A stretch of DNA of 35,458 nucleotides from DATKZH01 sp035528065 (lineage in GTDB: Bacteria; Planctomycetota; Planctomycetia; Pirellulales; Thermoguttaceae), in assembly GCA_035528065.1 (NCBI GenBank), contig DATKZH010000202.1:1-35458 (forward strand), read 5' to 3'. Below are positions 26,257 through 34,835 of this stretch, one piece after another; the first letter of the stretch is position 1; every line of letters starts with the position of its first letter. Made by a program: the position numbers and the translations under genes. The notes below the pieces were generated by a model, which was not told where the DNA came from, did not search any database, and saw only the letters and a program-made list of their open reading frames with translations.

Positions 26257-27012
26257 ATGTCTGCCGAAAAAGCTAGCGCCATTGTGCTGCGGACCGTCGA
26301 GTTCATGGAAACCAGCTTGGTGGTGACGCTGTTTACGCGGGAGTTTGGCAAAGTACAGGGTTTAGCGAAAGGAGCGAGGCGGCTCAAGGGCCCTTTCGAG
26401 TCTGCTATTGACCTCTTGGCCCTCTGTCGCATAGTCTTCCTCCGCAAATCGTCTGACGCCCTCGACCTGGTGACCGAAGCGAAGCTCCAGCGGCGGTTTC
26501 GACCGGCCGGCCGTAGCTTGTCCAGTCTGTACGCCGGCTACTACGTCGCGGAGCTATTGAACGAACTGACCGACGACTACGACCCCCATCCGGAGCTGTT
26601 TGACCTGGCCGATGAGAGCCTCTTGGCCCTGTCGTCCGGGGAGCCGGTGGCCACCCGGGTGGCCCGGTTTGAGCTTGTCGCCCTGCGGATACTGGGACAC
26701 TTGCCCTCGCTGGAGACGTGTGTCGACTGCGGAGTCCGGGTGCCCCTGACGGGCCGGGTGACCTTCGGGCAGTTGGACGGCGGGGTGTTGTGCCCCCAGT
26801 GTCGTGGGGGGAAGCGGCAATTGGTCGCGGTCGGCGCGGGCGTGTTGCGGGCGATGGGGCAACTGGCCGATCCGGCCGGTCAGGCGTGGCGCCGTTTGCA
26901 GTTGGACGCCAAGAGCCGCGGCGAGCTCCGCGGCTTGATGAACCGTTATCTGTGTAACTTGTTAGGGCGAAAGCCTCGAATGCACCAATACCTGGGCATG
27001 CTCTCCTCTTGA
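26257..27012 (+). CDS. recO: DNA repair protein RecO
   Basis: 251 residues. RecO acts with RecR and RecF to load RecA on SSB-coated DNA. The N-terminal OB-fold is clear (ASAIVLRTVEFMETSLVVTLFTREFGKVQGLAKGARR). A helical domain (YYVAELLNELTDDYDPHPELFDL) and a zinc-binding motif with Cys155, Cys158, Cys179 and Cys182 (CVDCG...CPQC) follow. A TAAACT -10-like hexamer at 26243-26248 lies so close to the ATG that the transcript would be nearly leaderless, and no ribosome binding site is seen. It begins the recO - BamD-like - LptE-like - folP group. Confidence 0.95.
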   Translation: MSAEKASAIVLRTVEFMETSLVVTLFTREFGKVQGLAKGARRLKGPFESAIDLLALCRIVFLRKSSDALDLVTEAKLQRRFRPAGRSLSSLYAGYYVAELLNELTDDYDPHPELFDLADESLLALSSGEPVATRVARFELVALRILGHLPSLETCVDCGVRVPLTGRVTFGQLDGGVLCPQCRGGKRQLVAVGAGVLRAMGQLADPAGQAWRRLQLDAKSRGELRGLMNRYLCNLLGRKPRMHQYLGMLSS

Positions 27013-27051
27013 GCGCCGAGGTCTCGGCCAATGCGGACAGGGACGTCCCCA

Positions 27052-28365
27052 ATGTCAATGGACGGAACGAAACTCGCCGTTGCGGCCGCTTGCCTGTTGG
27101 GCCTTGCCGCCGGCTGCCAGAGTATGCTGGAGCTGCCCGAGTCGGCCAAGGCCGGCGGCTGGACAAACGACGAGGTGCCCGAGGGCTGGGCCTTCGATCG
27201 GCTGATGGGCCGAAAGCGCGAGACGAAGGATTCGGACTCTTCCATCGCCGGGCGGGAGGCGTCGCCGTCGGTCCACTTCGCTTCGCAGACCAACGCCCAA
27301 GGGCCGGGCGCGGACCCGCCCGCGTCGTCGGAGGCGTCCGACTTCGAGAAGCCACCGAGCGAAGACGACGGCCTGGAGCTGAGCGACTTCTCCCCCTCCA
27401 ACATCGGCACGACGGTCAAAAAGCTCACCGGCAACGGGCCGAACGAGTCGGTCGCCCGCGCCCTGTACCAGGAAGGCGAGGAGCTGCTCCGAGAGGGGCA
27501 GTACGAGGAAGCGGCCGAGAGGTTCGAGAAGGCGGCCAAGCGTGCCCCGGAATCGCCCCTCCAGGAAGACTGTCTGTTCATGCAGGGCGAGAGCCTGTTC
27601 TTCTGCGACCGGTATCCCAAAGCGAACGACGCGTACGCCGAGCTGTTGAAGAAGTACCAGTACACGCGGCATCTCGACAAAGTGGTCGCCCGGCAATTCG
27701 CCATCGGACGCTACTGGGAGCAGCTCAACGCCTCGAAGCCGACTTGGTTCTTGTCCCTCCAGGTCAGCGACCCCACGCGGCCGAAATTCGACACGTTCGG
27801 CTATGCCCTCAAGGCGTATCAGAGCGTGCGGATGAACGATCCCACCGGCCCGCTGGCCGACGACAGCATCATGGCCACCGCCAATGCCTATTTTCTCAAG
27901 GGGCGATACGAAGAAGCCGCGTACCACTACGACCTGGTTCGCAAAGAGTACCCCAAGAGCGAACACCAACTCAACGCGCACCTGTTGGGCATGAAGAGCA
28001 AGCTGGAGACCTACCAGGGGCCGAAGTATGGTGGCTCCCCGCTGGAAGACGCCGAAGAGATCGCCGACCAGACCGCCCGACAGTTCGGCCCGGAGCTGGG
28101 AAGCGAGCGGGACCGGGTCGTCCAGACGCAGAACGAAATCCGTGAGCAACGGGCCGAGCGCGACTGGGTCCTGGCGGAATACTATGAGAAGAAAAAAGAC
28201 TACCGCGGCGCCCGATACTACTACCAGCTCATCCTCGACGAGTATCCCGCAACCGCGTATGCCCAAGAGGCGAAGACGCGGCTCGCCGAGATCCGCGACT
28301 TCCCCGATAAACCGGCCAATCACTTCCGATGGCTGACCGACCTGGTTCCGTCCACCCCCGACTAG
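27052..28365 (+). CDS. BamD-like outer-membrane assembly lipoprotein with TPRs
   Basis: 437 residues. The type II signal peptide ends in the lipobox LAAGC, so the protein is lipid-anchored. A disordered acidic linker (about 30-140) follows. TPR-like repeats are visible at ALYQEGEELLREGQYEEAAERFEKAAKRAPESP and next to it, and again at AEYYEKKKDYRGARYYYQLILDEYPATAYAQEAKTRLAEI; the last matches the C-terminal TPR of BamD. The insert DQTARQFGPELGSERDRVVQTQNEIREQRAERD is helical. ATG 27052 gives a normal lipoprotein signal; ATG 27058 or 27031 are alternatives. It precedes the LptE-like gene, another outer-membrane assembly lipoprotein. Confidence 0.82.
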   Translation: MSMDGTKLAVAAACLLGLAAGCQSMLELPESAKAGGWTNDEVPEGWAFDRLMGRKRETKDSDSSIAGREASPSVHFASQTNAQGPGADPPASSEASDFEKPPSEDDGLELSDFSPSNIGTTVKKLTGNGPNESVARALYQEGEELLREGQYEEAAERFEKAAKRAPESPLQEDCLFMQGESLFFCDRYPKANDAYAELLKKYQYTRHLDKVVARQFAIGRYWEQLNASKPTWFLSLQVSDPTRPKFDTFGYALKAYQSVRMNDPTGPLADDSIMATANAYFLKGRYEEAAYHYDLVRKEYPKSEHQLNAHLLGMKSKLETYQGPKYGGSPLEDAEEIADQTARQFGPELGSERDRVVQTQNEIREQRAERDWVLAEYYEKKKDYRGARYYYQLILDEYPATAYAQEAKTRLAEIRDFPDKPANHFRWLTDLVPSTPD

Positions 28366-28371
28366 CGCCTC

Positions 28372-28453
28372 GCCAAGTCTCGTCTGACGGGCTTGTAGTG
28401 ACCGCATCGATGCGGTCGAAGCTGCACGTAGACCCGATGAATCGAGTCACTAC
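28372..28453 (+). repeat. 82-bp dispersed repeat, copy 2, spanning the lptE start
   Basis: This copy lies between the BamD-like stop (28365) and the LptE-like gene, and its last 17 bases include the probable LptE start codon (ATG 28437). It aligns without gaps to the minus strand of 22139-22220 at about 57 of 82 positions. Confidence 0.75.
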
Positions 28454-28985
28454 CGGCGGCGGTCGTTCTCCTGCGCGGCTTCTTCCGATCCTCTGCCTGA
28501 GCGTGCTTGCCGGCTGCGCCGGCTATCAGGTGGGGACCACGTCGCTCTACGCCCCCCACGTCCGCACCGTCTACGTGCCGATGTTCGAGTCGGAGAGCTT
28601 CCGTCGCAACCTGGGCGAGCGACTCACGGAGGCGGTGATGAAAGAGATCGAGGACACGACCCCCTACAAGGTCGTGAGCACGCCGAACGCCGACAGCACG
28701 CTCCGCGGTCGGATCGCCGCCGAGAGCAAGCGCGTGGTCGTCGAGAACTGGTACGACGATCCGCGGCAAGTCGACGTCGACCTCCAGGTCCAGGTCGATT
28801 GGGTCGATCGCAACGGCAGCCCGATCCGTCCGGCCCAGTCCATCCCCCTCGCTCCGGAGCTGCTGGCCGTCAGCGGAACCGCCCCCTTGTTTCCCGAGAT
28901 CGGCCAATCGGTCGCCACGGCCCATCAACAGGCGATCCAGCGAATCGCCCAACAGGTCGTGGGGATGATGGAGAGTCCGTGGTGA
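28437..28985 (+). CDS. lptE: LptE-like LPS-assembly lipoprotein
   Basis: 182 residues. A short basic N-terminus, a hydrophobic stretch (LLPILCLSVLAGC) with lipobox LAGC and the following AGYQVG match the LptE (RlpB) family: GYxxG after the lipidated Cys, then FESESFRRNLGERLTEAVMKEIE. LptE plugs the LptD barrel that delivers lipopolysaccharide to the outer leaflet. ATG 28437 is the best start, because the coding frame upstream runs through a dispersed repeat; its first residues (MNRVTT) come from that repeat. The GTG at 28399 is out of frame. The symbol follows the family; the sequence is divergent. Confidence 0.78.
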   Translation: MNRVTTGGGRSPARLLPILCLSVLAGCAGYQVGTTSLYAPHVRTVYVPMFESESFRRNLGERLTEAVMKEIEDTTPYKVVSTPNADSTLRGRIAAESKRVVVENWYDDPRQVDVDLQVQVDWVDRNGSPIRPAQSIPLAPELLAVSGTAPLFPEIGQSVATAHQQAIQRIAQQVVGMMESPW

Positions 28986-29096
28986 CGAGGGGCGAGGGAT
29001 GAGGGACGCTTCCCCCCTTGCCGCACTGCTTCGCACCGACTACAACGCCTTTGCGAAGCGGGCATCTCCACGACTCGCGACGGGAAGCTTGTCTCG

Positions 29097-30005
29097 ATGG
29101 TCCTCTCTCCAGACGAAGCGGAGCGAACACCCGGCTTCCGGTCTCAACGTCGGGACCGGTGGCGCCTCCGCCACCAGACGCTCGCCGTCGGCCGGCTGCC
29201 GCTTCTGATGGGCATCCTCAACGTCACGCCCGACAGCTTCTCCGACGGCGGCCGCTTCTTCGACCCCCAGGCAGCGATCGAGCACGGCCTGCGCCTGGCC
29301 GAAGAAGGGGCCGATCTGGTCGACGTGGGCGGCGAAAGCACGCGCCCGTACGCCCCGCCGGTCGACCCCGACGAAGAGCTCCGCCGTGTGATTCCGGTCG
29401 TGGTCGCCTTGGTCGACCGCTCGTCGGTGCCCGTCTCCATCGACACGTCCAAGGCGATCGTCGCCCGGGAGGCCGTCGCCGCCGGGGCCCAGGTGATCAA
29501 CGACGTGACCGGGCTCCGTGGCGACCCCGGGATGCTCCCGCTGGCCGTCGAGTCGGGCGTGGGCGTATGCGTGATGCACATGCAGGGCACGCCGCGGACC
29601 ATGCAGAAGGACCCGATCTACGACGACGTGGTCGAAGACGTGCTCGGCTATCTCCGCCAGCGCCGCGATGCCCTCCTCGCCGCGGGCATCGACCAGGACC
29701 GGATCGCCCTGGACCCGGGCATCGGCTTCGGCAAGACGCCCGAGCACAACCTTTCGCTACTATCGAACGCCTGGCGATTTCACGAGCTGGGTTGCCCGAC
29801 TCTCATCGGCCACTCCCGCAAAAGCTTCATCGGCGCAGTCCTCAGCGACCCCCAAGCCGACCGAACCGCCGGCACGATCGGCGTGGCCCTCTCCCTTGCC
29901 CGACAAGGCGTCCAAATCCTCCGCGTACACGACGTGGCTCCGGTCCGCCAAGCCCTGCTACTCTACGACGCAACGGGCGGCTTGGACGAGTTCTGCCCCG
30001 GGTAA
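29097..30005 (+). CDS. folP: Dihydropteroate synthase
   Basis: 302 residues, slightly longer than usual at the N-terminus. It joins p-aminobenzoate to dihydropterin pyrophosphate in folate synthesis and is the target of sulfonamides. The signatures are LLMGILNVTPDSFSDGG, DLVDVGGESTRPYAPPV, SIDTSKAIVAREAVAAGAQ, INDVTGLRGDP, HMQGTPRTMQKDP, LDPGIGFGKTPEHN and GHSRKSFIG. The extra N-terminal segment (MVLSPDEAERTPGFRSQRRDRW) may be non-conserved. ATG 29097 has GGGAAG eight bases upstream. The gene ends next to transposase-derived sequence. Confidence 0.96.
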   Translation: MVLSPDEAERTPGFRSQRRDRWRLRHQTLAVGRLPLLMGILNVTPDSFSDGGRFFDPQAAIEHGLRLAEEGADLVDVGGESTRPYAPPVDPDEELRRVIPVVVALVDRSSVPVSIDTSKAIVAREAVAAGAQVINDVTGLRGDPGMLPLAVESGVGVCVMHMQGTPRTMQKDPIYDDVVEDVLGYLRQRRDALLAAGIDQDRIALDPGIGFGKTPEHNLSLLSNAWRFHELGCPTLIGHSRKSFIGAVLSDPQADRTAGTIGVALSLARQGVQILRVHDVAPVRQALLLYDATGGLDEFCPG

Positions 30006-30310
30006 AACTCGGGGACACAATACCTGTGGGTGCAGACTCGTTTCTACGTATCAGAGTCGAGGAAATCCAAGGACGCCGCGGACAAACGACGGCATTTGCG
30101 CAAGTCCCCGAAGGATTTGTCTGCTTGCGGCTCCGACTACCGAACAACCGCCATGACGACCTCTTTGCAAGTCATTATCTGTCAAGATGTTATGGCTTTC
30201 TTGCGAGCTTGACTTGAGTACGTAGAAACGAGTCTGCACCCCCTGTTTTGGTGGCCTGGGTAGTTTATGCTTCACACCAGGTCTCTCTGCTGAGGTATGA
30301 CCGGGATGAA
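30006..30310 (-). pseudogene. 3' remnant of a REP-associated tyrosine transposase, split by a 215-bp insertion
   Basis: On the minus strand, 30243-30310 followed by 30006-30027 aligns colinearly to the transposase tail at about 34836-34905. Shared sequence includes AAACTACCCA and TATT(A/G)TGTGCCC/TGTCCCC; the encoded tails KLPRPPKQVLCPR and KLPKQPKWVLCAR correspond. A 215-bp element (30028-30242) plus one CTGT copy interrupts the match, and removing them restores the alignment. Only about the last 20 codons of the transposase are left. The family is recognised from the better-preserved copy at 34836-35194. Confidence 0.65.
30028..30242. mobile_element. 215-bp MITE with 23-bp perfect terminal inverted repeats
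   Basis: Perfect 23-bp inverted repeats at 30028-30050 and 30220-30242, starting GGGTGCAGACTCG. CTGT flanks the element on both sides (30024-30027 and 30243-30246), a 4-bp target duplication. Two stop-free frames exist inside but match nothing I recognise. It interrupts the transposase remnant downstream of folP. No autonomous partner is in the window. Confidence 0.85.
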
Positions 30311-30540
30311 TACTCGTGCCGATCTTCCCCCCCCGGAACCTCAACAAGTGTTTCCCATTTTGCCACTATTGGATTGTGTCCCGGGTGTGTGGCGACTAGA
30401 CTCACGTGACATTAGGAGGAAGACGGCAATCGCGAGGTGCTCTGTGTGACGACGGTTTCCGCTGCGGCTAGCCACTGTGGTTTTCCGTGGCACGGGGTGT
30501 TCGTGACGAATCCTGTCCTTGTGCATGTAAGGGCAATGCC
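30311..30540 (+). other. Leader region of the amidase gene
   Basis: About 230 bp with a poly-C run near 30327 and an AGGAGG at 30415-30420 too far from the chosen start to serve it. No clear promoter pair was seen. Confidence 0.4.
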
Positions 30541-33500
30541 ATGGGTATCAGACGATTTCGTGCGAGGAGACTGCGGTCGAGTGTCAATCGCAAGGGCCTT
30601 GCTTGGTTCAGGCCCCGCATCGAGCGTTTAGAGGATCGAACGCTCTTGGATGGGGCCTCCCTACTCGCCGAACCCAACGACACTGTGTTCGACGCCGTGT
30701 TCACCGACATAGGTCCAGGCGGGAACAGCCGCTTTGTTGACGACGGAGTGATCGGCGACAACGACTGGGCTGTTACCGACGTCGACATGCTCTGGCTCTA
30801 TCTCGACAGCGAGCAGCGTGTCACGATCGATATCGACGCAGAAGGCACGGGCTTGGATCCGGTCCTGTGCGTCTTCGACGACTTTGGATCACTCATGGCG
30901 ATAAGCTACGACGACCCCGCACCCGGTGAAACCACAGGAACCACCGATTCTTACATCGACTTCACGGCGATTGGCTCGGGCACGTACTACATCGGTGTCA
31001 GCGGCGGAGGAAACGACTCCTACATGCCGGATCAAATGGACAGCGGTTTCTCGCCCGGACTTGGCGAAACGGGAGGGTACCAGATTGAGATTGTCGTGCG
31101 TCCGACTTTCACCAAGATCACGAGTTTTGGTCACCCCACCCTCGGGGATTACAGCATTAACAACAACGGCACGGTTTCATTTGTCCATTACCCGTCAGGA
31201 TACCCCAACGGCGTGCTGTTTGCGGATGATAATGTCGACACGACGTGGCTGGATAATGGGGAGCTTCACACTGGCAGTTTCACATGGGGATATGCCTTCA
31301 ACGACATGGGTGAAACCGTCTTCTGCCCTGATCTAGGATTCTTCGACCCAATCAGCTACGTTGTCCTCAAGTCCCCCGGCGCTGTCGGCGTGCCAGTGGT
31401 CGGCCCCGAATCAATGATTCACTTCGCGAGCCCGGACCTTAACAACAGTTCGACGATCGTCTACACCAATCTGGGCGGAAGTCCTGCACACGGAGTGCCC
31501 GCAGGCGTCTTCAAATGGAGCGCAACGACCGCCGTTGATGTCATCGCGTCCGGCGAGCCCTGGTACTGGAACGCGGTTATCAACGACTTTGGTACGGTAG
31601 CCTTCCAGGTGTATCACGATGCTGGTCACGAGCAGATATACCTCGCGCAGAGCGGCGGGACGCCCAAGGAGATCGCCGACACGAGTGGTAGCCGGTTCGA
31701 CTCTTTCAAGGGGATATCGATCAACAAGGATGGCAGCGTCGCTTTTCTCGCCACCTTGGATTCAGGCGGGGAGGAAGTGGTGGTCTATCGCGACGGCGCC
31801 GAGATCACGGTGGCCGACACGGACGGTCCGTACGCAGGTTTCTCGCCCCCCTCGATCAACGACAAGGGTGCTGTTGTTTTTCGGGCGTCTTTGGATAGCG
31901 GCGGTGCAGGGATCTTCTTCGGCCCTGATCCGGAGAGTGATAACCTGATTTCGACGGGAGAGGGGCTTTTTGGTTCTTTGGTGACAGACGTCGATTTCTT
32001 TGGAAGATACTTTTACGCCCGGCGGCTTAACAACGCTGGGCAATTCGTCTTCGATGTCGAGCTGCTGGATGGCACAAAGGCACTCGTTCGCGGCACCGGC
32101 GTTCCGGAGCCGGAGCCCACTCCCGAACCGGCGATCCTGTGGGTTAACGTCGTCGCGCATAACGGGCAGCCCAACACCACCAGCATCGTGTTCCAACCTG
32201 AGTTGAAAGGCGTGGCTGATGGGGACCTCTCTGTGGAGGTTGGGCTCTTTCTGTCGTCCGACGACACGTTCGATGTCAATGTCGATACGCAGTACGGTTA
32301 TCCACAGCAATTCGACGTGATCCAGACCGGCGGCATAGCTACGCCCCTGTCTTTCTATCTTGGCAAGCCCCTATTGCTGCCCGCCAACCAGCCCTACCTG
32401 TTCGTGGTGGCGGACCCGTTCGAAATGCTCCCGGACAGTAACCGCAACGACAACTTGGCGCGTTTAGGGTTTGAGCCCGACTATCCCGGGCTCGTAGATG
32501 AGATTGCGCCGGCAACCATGGCGAACTATGACGACGAGAGTCGCTCTACGGACTCGATCGCCCAAGTGGTGCTCCACGCGATGTACGGGTGGACGCTGGG
32601 AACGACCAGCAGGTTCCAGAGCCCTGATATCCAAGGCAAGCCGAGTGCTCACTACCTTATAAGTCGGAACGGGAACATCAGGCAAATGGTGCGCGAGGAG
32701 GATGTTGCACACCATGCCGTTCCCTCGAACTCATATAGCATTGGGATTGAATTGGAGGACGCAACGGGCCACAGAGATAGCTCGTCGTGGGCAACCGAAC
32801 CGATGAAGACGGAACTAGTGAAGCTCGTTCGCGCAATCTGCACTAGACACGGTATTGATTTGATCCATCCGGCTGTGCTCCCGCTCAGTTTGCACCCCGA
32901 ATCGCAGCATGGAAATCGTCTGCCTCCGCCCAATGAAGAGTTCTATTTGCCATATATTGACTTGGGCCCGTTCGAGGTTTATGGCAACTATTCCCCGGAC
33001 ATGTCTCTGGATCCGAACAACAACGTGTACACCGACGGATACGGACCGCAAGAACCTGGGATCCTGGGGCACGGGCAAGTCCTTAACCGCAGCGCAGACA
33101 AAGATGACCCCGCGATCTGGGATTGGCTGGAGTTCATGTGCCGACTAAACGGCTGTATTCAGGTTCAACTGAACAGCCCTGCCAACCTTCTCATCACGGA
33201 CCCTTCTGGCCGAAGGTCCGGAGTCGACCCTGCCACGGGCGCAACGCTCCTTGAAATCCCCGGAACGCGGTTCAGCGGCCCTGGCACGCATCCCCAGACC
33301 CTGGCCATTCCTTTCCCGGACGGCGGCAACTACACCGTTGAGGTTGTGGGCATCGACTCCGGCACTTACGACCTGAAAATGCTGGTCTCTGCCTTGGACG
33401 CTGGCCTAACGACCGCGGAGTTCAGTGGCACGACGCACCCAGGCTTAGTCACGACCTATGCGATCCAATACTCTTCGGAAGACTCTGAGGCTGCCGTGTT

Positions 33501-34080
33501 CACCCAAGTGCAGGATGCTCTGGTTGTGAACGACGTGGTCATCAACGATGGTTCTGCCCAGCGCTCGATGGTGACCAGCCTCACGGTCACGTTCAGCGAC
33601 CTCGTGACGCTCGATCCCGGCGCCTTCGCACTGGTGAGCCAAGGTGGGAAAAGCGTTGGACTTAACATCGCCCAGAATGATTCCAGTGGGCAGTCGGTCG
33701 TGACGCTCAGTTTCGCCGGGCCGGATATCATCGGTGGCTCGCTGGCCGACGCCAACTACCGGCTGACCATCCACGGCGACAAGGTCCACGACTCCGTGTT
33801 CGGGCAGGACCTTGACGGCGACGGCGACGGCTCAGCCGGCGGCGATTACGTCTTTGGCGACCAGGCCACCGACGCCCTATTCCGGCTGTTCGGAGACAGC
33901 GACGGCGACCGCGACGTGGACAACCTTGACTTCCTTTGGCTACGGAGCACATACTGTAAGTCGTTGGGAGATTTAGGTTTTCTGTGGTATTTCGACCACG
34001 ATGGCGACCACGACGTGGATGTCGCCGACTACCAACAATTCCGCACAAGACTTCGCACCGTACTGAATCCCTGGTTATGA
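30541..34080 (+). CDS. Large extracellular N-acetylmuramoyl-L-alanine amidase-like protein with dockerin
   Basis: 1179 residues. The N-terminus is the planctomycete secretion-type motif (basic stretch, then RPRIERLEDRTLLDGA). A pre-peptidase-type beta domain (about 45-185, LYLDSEQRVTIDIDAEG...GTYYIGVSGG) is followed by SINxxGxVxF repeats (about 200-520), probably propeller-like. An amidase-2/PGRP domain (about 670-865) has His in QVVLHAMYG, AHYLISRNG, HHAVPSNSYSIGIELE and ILGHGQVL...DDPAIWDW; the two His and the Asp match zinc and catalytic sites. A beta domain and a C-terminal dockerin-like pair of calcium loops (DSDGDRDVDNLDF, DHDGDHDVDVADY) end it. ATG 30541 is chosen over 30487 because the basic LEDRTLL leader starts there. 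Its GC content is lower than that of its neighbours. Confidence 0.82.
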   Translation: MGIRRFRARRLRSSVNRKGLAWFRPRIERLEDRTLLDGASLLAEPNDTVFDAVFTDIGPGGNSRFVDDGVIGDNDWAVTDVDMLWLYLDSEQRVTIDIDAEGTGLDPVLCVFDDFGSLMAISYDDPAPGETTGTTDSYIDFTAIGSGTYYIGVSGGGNDSYMPDQMDSGFSPGLGETGGYQIEIVVRPTFTKITSFGHPTLGDYSINNNGTVSFVHYPSGYPNGVLFADDNVDTTWLDNGELHTGSFTWGYAFNDMGETVFCPDLGFFDPISYVVLKSPGAVGVPVVGPESMIHFASPDLNNSSTIVYTNLGGSPAHGVPAGVFKWSATTAVDVIASGEPWYWNAVINDFGTVAFQVYHDAGHEQIYLAQSGGTPKEIADTSGSRFDSFKGISINKDGSVAFLATLDSGGEEVVVYRDGAEITVADTDGPYAGFSPPSINDKGAVVFRASLDSGGAGIFFGPDPESDNLISTGEGLFGSLVTDVDFFGRYFYARRLNNAGQFVFDVELLDGTKALVRGTGVPEPEPTPEPAILWVNVVAHNGQPNTTSIVFQPELKGVADGDLSVEVGLFLSSDDTFDVNVDTQYGYPQQFDVIQTGGIATPLSFYLGKPLLLPANQPYLFVVADPFEMLPDSNRNDNLARLGFEPDYPGLVDEIAPATMANYDDESRSTDSIAQVVLHAMYGWTLGTTSRFQSPDIQGKPSAHYLISRNGNIRQMVREEDVAHHAVPSNSYSIGIELEDATGHRDSSSWATEPMKTELVKLVRAICTRHGIDLIHPAVLPLSLHPESQHGNRLPPPNEEFYLPYIDLGPFEVYGNYSPDMSLDPNNNVYTDGYGPQEPGILGHGQVLNRSADKDDPAIWDWLEFMCRLNGCIQVQLNSPANLLITDPSGRRSGVDPATGATLLEIPGTRFSGPGTHPQTLAIPFPDGGNYTVEVVGIDSGTYDLKMLVSALDAGLTTAEFSGTTHPGLVTTYAIQYSSEDSEAAVFTQVQDALVVNDVVINDGSAQRSMVTSLTVTFSDLVTLDPGAFALVSQGGKSVGLNIAQNDSSGQSVVTLSFAGPDIIGGSLADANYRLTIHGDKVHDSVFGQDLDGDGDGSAGGDYVFGDQATDALFRLFGDSDGDRDVDNLDFLWLRSTYCKSLGDLGFLWYFDHDGDHDVDVADYQQFRTRLRTVLNPWL

Positions 34081-34151
34081 TAGTAGTGGTTGGGAGGCCC
34101 CGTTCGACGTGAGGAACAACGAAATCCTTTTTTGGTCTCAGAGGTGCCGCG

Positions 34152-34814
34152 ATGAGGATTGCAGGATTAGGGTTCGCTAGCGTTTTGATGTGGCTGTCCG
34201 CCGCTGGCATTGCGCGGGCCGGCTTTGTTTTTGAGTTTGGCCAAGCGGGCTCCTCGCCGGTCAGCGATTTCGTGATCACCGCGGTGGGCGACACTGTCGA
34301 CGTGCAGGTGTACCTGAGGGAATTCGGGAGCCCGGGCGACATTCTCGCCACAGAGTTGCTCTTCAGTTCCGCCGTAGCCTTGACCTTCGACGGCACGATC
34401 GCAAAGGTTCAGGACGAACTGTTGGACATCACTCCTGCGCCGGACTTTGACGTGATCAACTTCGTGTCGGCATCCACGAACGAGGCCGCATTGGACGTTG
34501 CGGCTTTCCTGAACCCTTTAGTCCCACCCGACCCTGACAACCGAATCCTCCTAGGAACGTTTCGATTCACTGGCGTGAGCGTGGGTACCACCGCGATAAG
34601 AGTGAGCGACTTAACGCCTGGGTTGGACGAGACCAACACGGGCGATTTCACGCCGCTTGACGACCTCATCGGCGACGGTTGGGGCGCGATCGCGGTCCAA
34701 GGCGGGGTTGTCCCCGAGCCGACTTCACTTACCTTATGGGGCAGCTTAGCTGTGTGCGGACTTGTCGCACTATGGCGACGGGGCCGTCGAAGGAAGGACG
34801 CTGTGACGGGGTAG
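34152..34814 (+). CDS. PEP-CTERM surface protein with a cohesin-like beta domain
   Basis: 220 residues. A signal peptide (VLMWLSAAGIARA, cut before GFVF) precedes a beta-rich domain: DTVDVQVYLREFGSPGDILATELLFSSAVALTF...RILLGTFRFTGVSVGTTAIRVSD. This strand order and the buried hydrophobics resemble a cohesin fold, where VxVxLxxxGxxxxxxxLxFDxxxL is usual. The C-terminus is a PEP-CTERM sorting signal: VPEPTSLTLWGSLAVCGLVALWRRGRRR. GAGG precedes the ATG at seven bases. It lies 71 bp after the dockerin-bearing amidase on the same strand; a dockerin-cohesin pair is an attractive inference that needs structural support. Confidence 0.78.
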   Translation: MRIAGLGFASVLMWLSAAGIARAGFVFEFGQAGSSPVSDFVITAVGDTVDVQVYLREFGSPGDILATELLFSSAVALTFDGTIAKVQDELLDITPAPDFDVINFVSASTNEAALDVAAFLNPLVPPDPDNRILLGTFRFTGVSVGTTAIRVSDLTPGLDETNTGDFTPLDDLIGDGWGAIAVQGGVVPEPTSLTLWGSLAVCGLVALWRRGRRRKDAVTG

Positions 34815-34835
34815 CCACCTCGCTTCCCATGAATT

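Noticed and set aside
30330..30385. A third RAYT tail upstream of the amidase gene
   Set aside because: GGCAAAATGGG and GGGACACAAT resemble the RAYT tail, but the order and spacing do not align colinearly, so similarity may be chance.
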